From Apostichopus japonicus (Eukaryota; Echinodermata; Holothuroidea; Aspidochirotida; Stichopodidae), in contig NC_092561.1 in the NCBI RefSeq assembly GCF_037975245.1, positions 17,119,001 through 17,183,000 of the forward strand: a DNA stretch of 64,000 bases. Direction: 5' to 3'. The notes under the pieces were generated by a model, which did no database searches, was not told the DNA's origin, and was given only the letters and a program-made list of their open reading frames with translations. Shown piece after piece: positions 61,888 through 64,000 of this stretch (position 1 is its first letter; every line of letters starts with the position of its first letter). A program made the translations under genes and the position numbers.

Positions 61888-62280
61888 TAATAATAATAAT
61901 AATAATAATACACAGTTCTTATAAAGCGCAAATACACACTTAAGTCTCAGTGCACTGATTATTATTAACCCCTGGTCATTGGTAACTTATCACACCCACA
62001 CACCAAAGTGTGCGCAATTCAATTAATCTCTCCTGGGGCACCACAGTGCACCACAACCACGTGTCCCCTGGGGGACTTCACATAGGGTGCAGCCACAAAC
62101 CGGCGCACGCAACTATATTTACAAGTAACCTCGCAGGTCCCCATTTATACACCTGGGTGAGGAGATGGAGATAAAGCGCCTTGCCCAAGGACACAACGCA
62201 ATGATCTGGCCAGGGCTCGAACCTGTAATCCTTAGATCACAAGTCCACTGCCTTAACCACTTGACCACAACGCCCTCCAC
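61888..62280 (-). mobile_element. tRNA-derived SINE, family 2, near full length
   Basis: On the minus strand the element starts at 62280. It shows an A box TGGTCAAGTGG (62257..62267) and a B box GGTTCGAGCCC (62213..62223). A central motif TGTCCTTGGGCAAGGCGC follows, and the 3' end is GCGCTTTATAAGAACTG plus an (ATT)n tail. The central motif resembles conserved cores seen in several marine-animal SINEs. Confidence 0.85.
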
Positions 62281-63884
62281 TCCACTGTAATGATATCTTC
62301 CACATGGAATTATATTTTGTTTAGCTGGTAGAGAAGCATCTTTGTTATATACGCTGATGATAATGATGATTGGGTTTCAAGCTCCTTTGAATGATTCGAA
62401 ACAATGTTATCGTTTCATGCGCCATCAAATTTTGTAATCTTGCAATACACTAACCTTTGACTTGATAGTAACTACCCAGTATACAAACGTACGTCCGTGT
62501 AGTACCTATTTTGTTTTTAAGTACGTAAGTTTTGTAACAAAGTATATTCCGATGATCTTTTCTGAGGCATTCTCAATAGCGCGACAATATCTGCAAACAA
62601 TACTGACGTTACAAGTTAATCAAGTTTTACACTCCCCACCCCCAAAAAAGACAACTTGGAGTTTAAACGTATATGAAATTCATGCGTGCTCTTAAAACTT
62701 GTAACAGGATGAGCGAATGTTATACGTCGAGAACAAGATGTATCTTGAACAAAAAAAGTAGATCTATCATCAACTTTCTGAGCTATTATATTTCAATGGA
62801 CAAGAGCAAAGGAATTTATGGCTTGAACGGGATTCGAGTCAGTTTCTGACGAAAATGGACATATCACATTTTATAAGTTCGACACTTATATGTTGCGATA
62901 CCATCACCATGTATATTACTATCACCGGCAAATGGTGACTTCATTTGAATATTAATTATGTGACTAAGTAGAACCCTTTCAGTTTTTCACAACTCATCAT
63001 AGTACCACATATACAACAGTGAAATTGCCATGTTAACATATTTTGCTTAAAGCATGACTTTTAGGCACAATACTCATCTTAAGATGTTGCAGACTGCTAA
63101 AACCCACTGCTAGCAATCCATGTTAGTACATCCATAACACTTTTAAGTTTTAAGACATGAACATTTAAACAGCTTCCTCAAATGACTGGACTTTTGAGTC
63201 TAATACACAGAACAATAAGTCAGTTCCTAAGATGCAACACAAAACTTAATAGGAAAAGATAAAATATTTATGGCCTCAAATGACATGTTTAAAATGTGGT
63301 ACAATTTTTCAAGGACAACTGGTGTTATATCAAACACGTTCATTGAAAGACAAGGCTGGACCCGTGGCAGTGAAGAGATATTGTTTTACATACAGAACAC
63401 CAGAATGACGCTACTTATAATTTTAATAATATTATTATAATTATAATTATACTTAGATATTTTTATTGCTCTTAATGAAAATGGAGTTTAAGTTAAACTG
63501 AGACAAGGGCATGATCAATGTGAGAATAATTCTGGTAATGCTGAACCAAAGAAGTCTTGCATGCTGAGGCCAAATTGCTGAGTCAGACATGAATAATCTT
63601 TGGGCCTCCAAGCTTGCTCATCTAGGCCAATCATATACATTGTCTTGCTTAACCTTGTCCGGTTTAACACCCCAGATTACTTTCTCTGAACCTTACAAAC
63701 ACAATAATATGGTGGCTTGAGGAGCACCTGGAAGTTGAAAACAAGTTGACTAAAGCAAACGATGTAAGAAGGCAATTCTTCCTAAAAGGGGTAAGATATC
63801 TAGTCTGTTAGGTGTTAAGTTGGTTTTACAGGGGAGAAAGCTTGGAGTTAAATCGGAAAAGATAGTCCCCTTATTGGTGAGACA

Positions 63885-64000
63885 CAGTGGCGACATGCCC
63901 ATTGGGGCCCGGGGGGGGGGCAAAGGCCCCCCCAATTTTGTCAAAGGTGTCATAAAATTTTATCATAATTAAAAAAAAAAGAGTGTTTTCGAACAGTGTC
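63885..64000. mobile_element. Left end of a further hAT-like element, cut by the window edge
   Basis: CAGTGGCGACATGCCCATTG begins a stretch with a G10 run paired with GGCCCCCCC, as at the ends of the other hAT-like elements here. The right end is outside the window. Confidence 0.5.

Larger units (their letters stand above)
61290..64000. other. 3' flank of the mosaic gene
   Basis: Only the family-2 SINE (61888..62280) and the hAT-like end at 63885 are recognised. No ORF here has family motifs. Confidence 0.5.

Noticed and set aside
1-64000. CRISPR arrays, operons, bacterial promoters or prophage
   Set aside because: The window is spliced eukaryotic DNA; no regularly spaced repeats or polycistronic layout was seen.

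Overview
The window is eukaryotic: genes are split into many short exons with GT/AG borders, the DNA is AT-rich, and introns are full of hAT-type DNA transposons, tRNA-derived SINEs and broken LINEs. The gene content (IgGFc-binding-protein-like vWD/C8/TIL modules, Tie-like EGF repeats, a fibrinogen-related C-terminus) and the repeat types suggest an invertebrate deuterostome, most likely an echinoderm such as a sea cucumber. The species is an inference; nothing in the window proves it.

Layout. (1) Positions 1-8.7 kb, minus strand: the first six coding exons (CDS 7224 down to 945) of an aldo-keto reductase of the YajO-like / potassium-channel-beta-like type, with a probable 5' UTR exon near 8.54 kb. 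The C-terminal exons lie before the window. (2) 8.7-11.0 kb: a gene-free, repeat-rich spacer between two divergently transcribed genes. (3) 11.03-60.97 kb, plus strand: one very large gene reconstructed here as 55 exons, 10,350 coding nt, 3,449 residues. Every exon junction is phase-compatible and no stop interrupts the joined frame. (4) 61-64 kb: 3' flank with poly(A) signals, one SINE and the edge of another DNA transposon.

The large gene encodes a secreted mosaic protein. In order it has a signal peptide; two Ig-like domains and three EGF-like repeats that resemble the ectodomain start of the Tie (angiopoietin receptor) family; three classical EGF domains; seven tandem vWD-C8-TIL-VWC/EGF modules like those of IgGFc-binding protein, zonadhesin and mucins; and a C-terminal fibrinogen-related domain (FReD), the domain type found in angiopoietins, ficolins and tenascins. 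No transmembrane segment or kinase was found. Each vWD module is encoded by the same six-exon cassette with the same intron phases. Module 4 alone carries two extra small exons, one encoding an R-K-K-R furin-type site. Modules 4 and 5 alone keep the GDPH motif at which mucin and IgGFc-binding-protein vWD domains self-cleave.

The repeats include a hAT-type MITE and a Zaphod-like hAT element, both with perfect 8-bp target duplications; two related larger hAT-like elements in introns 1 and 11; two tRNA-derived SINE families; a long palindrome; and several tandem duplications. The two genes show no obvious shared pathway; they are head-to-head neighbours about 2.4 kb apart.
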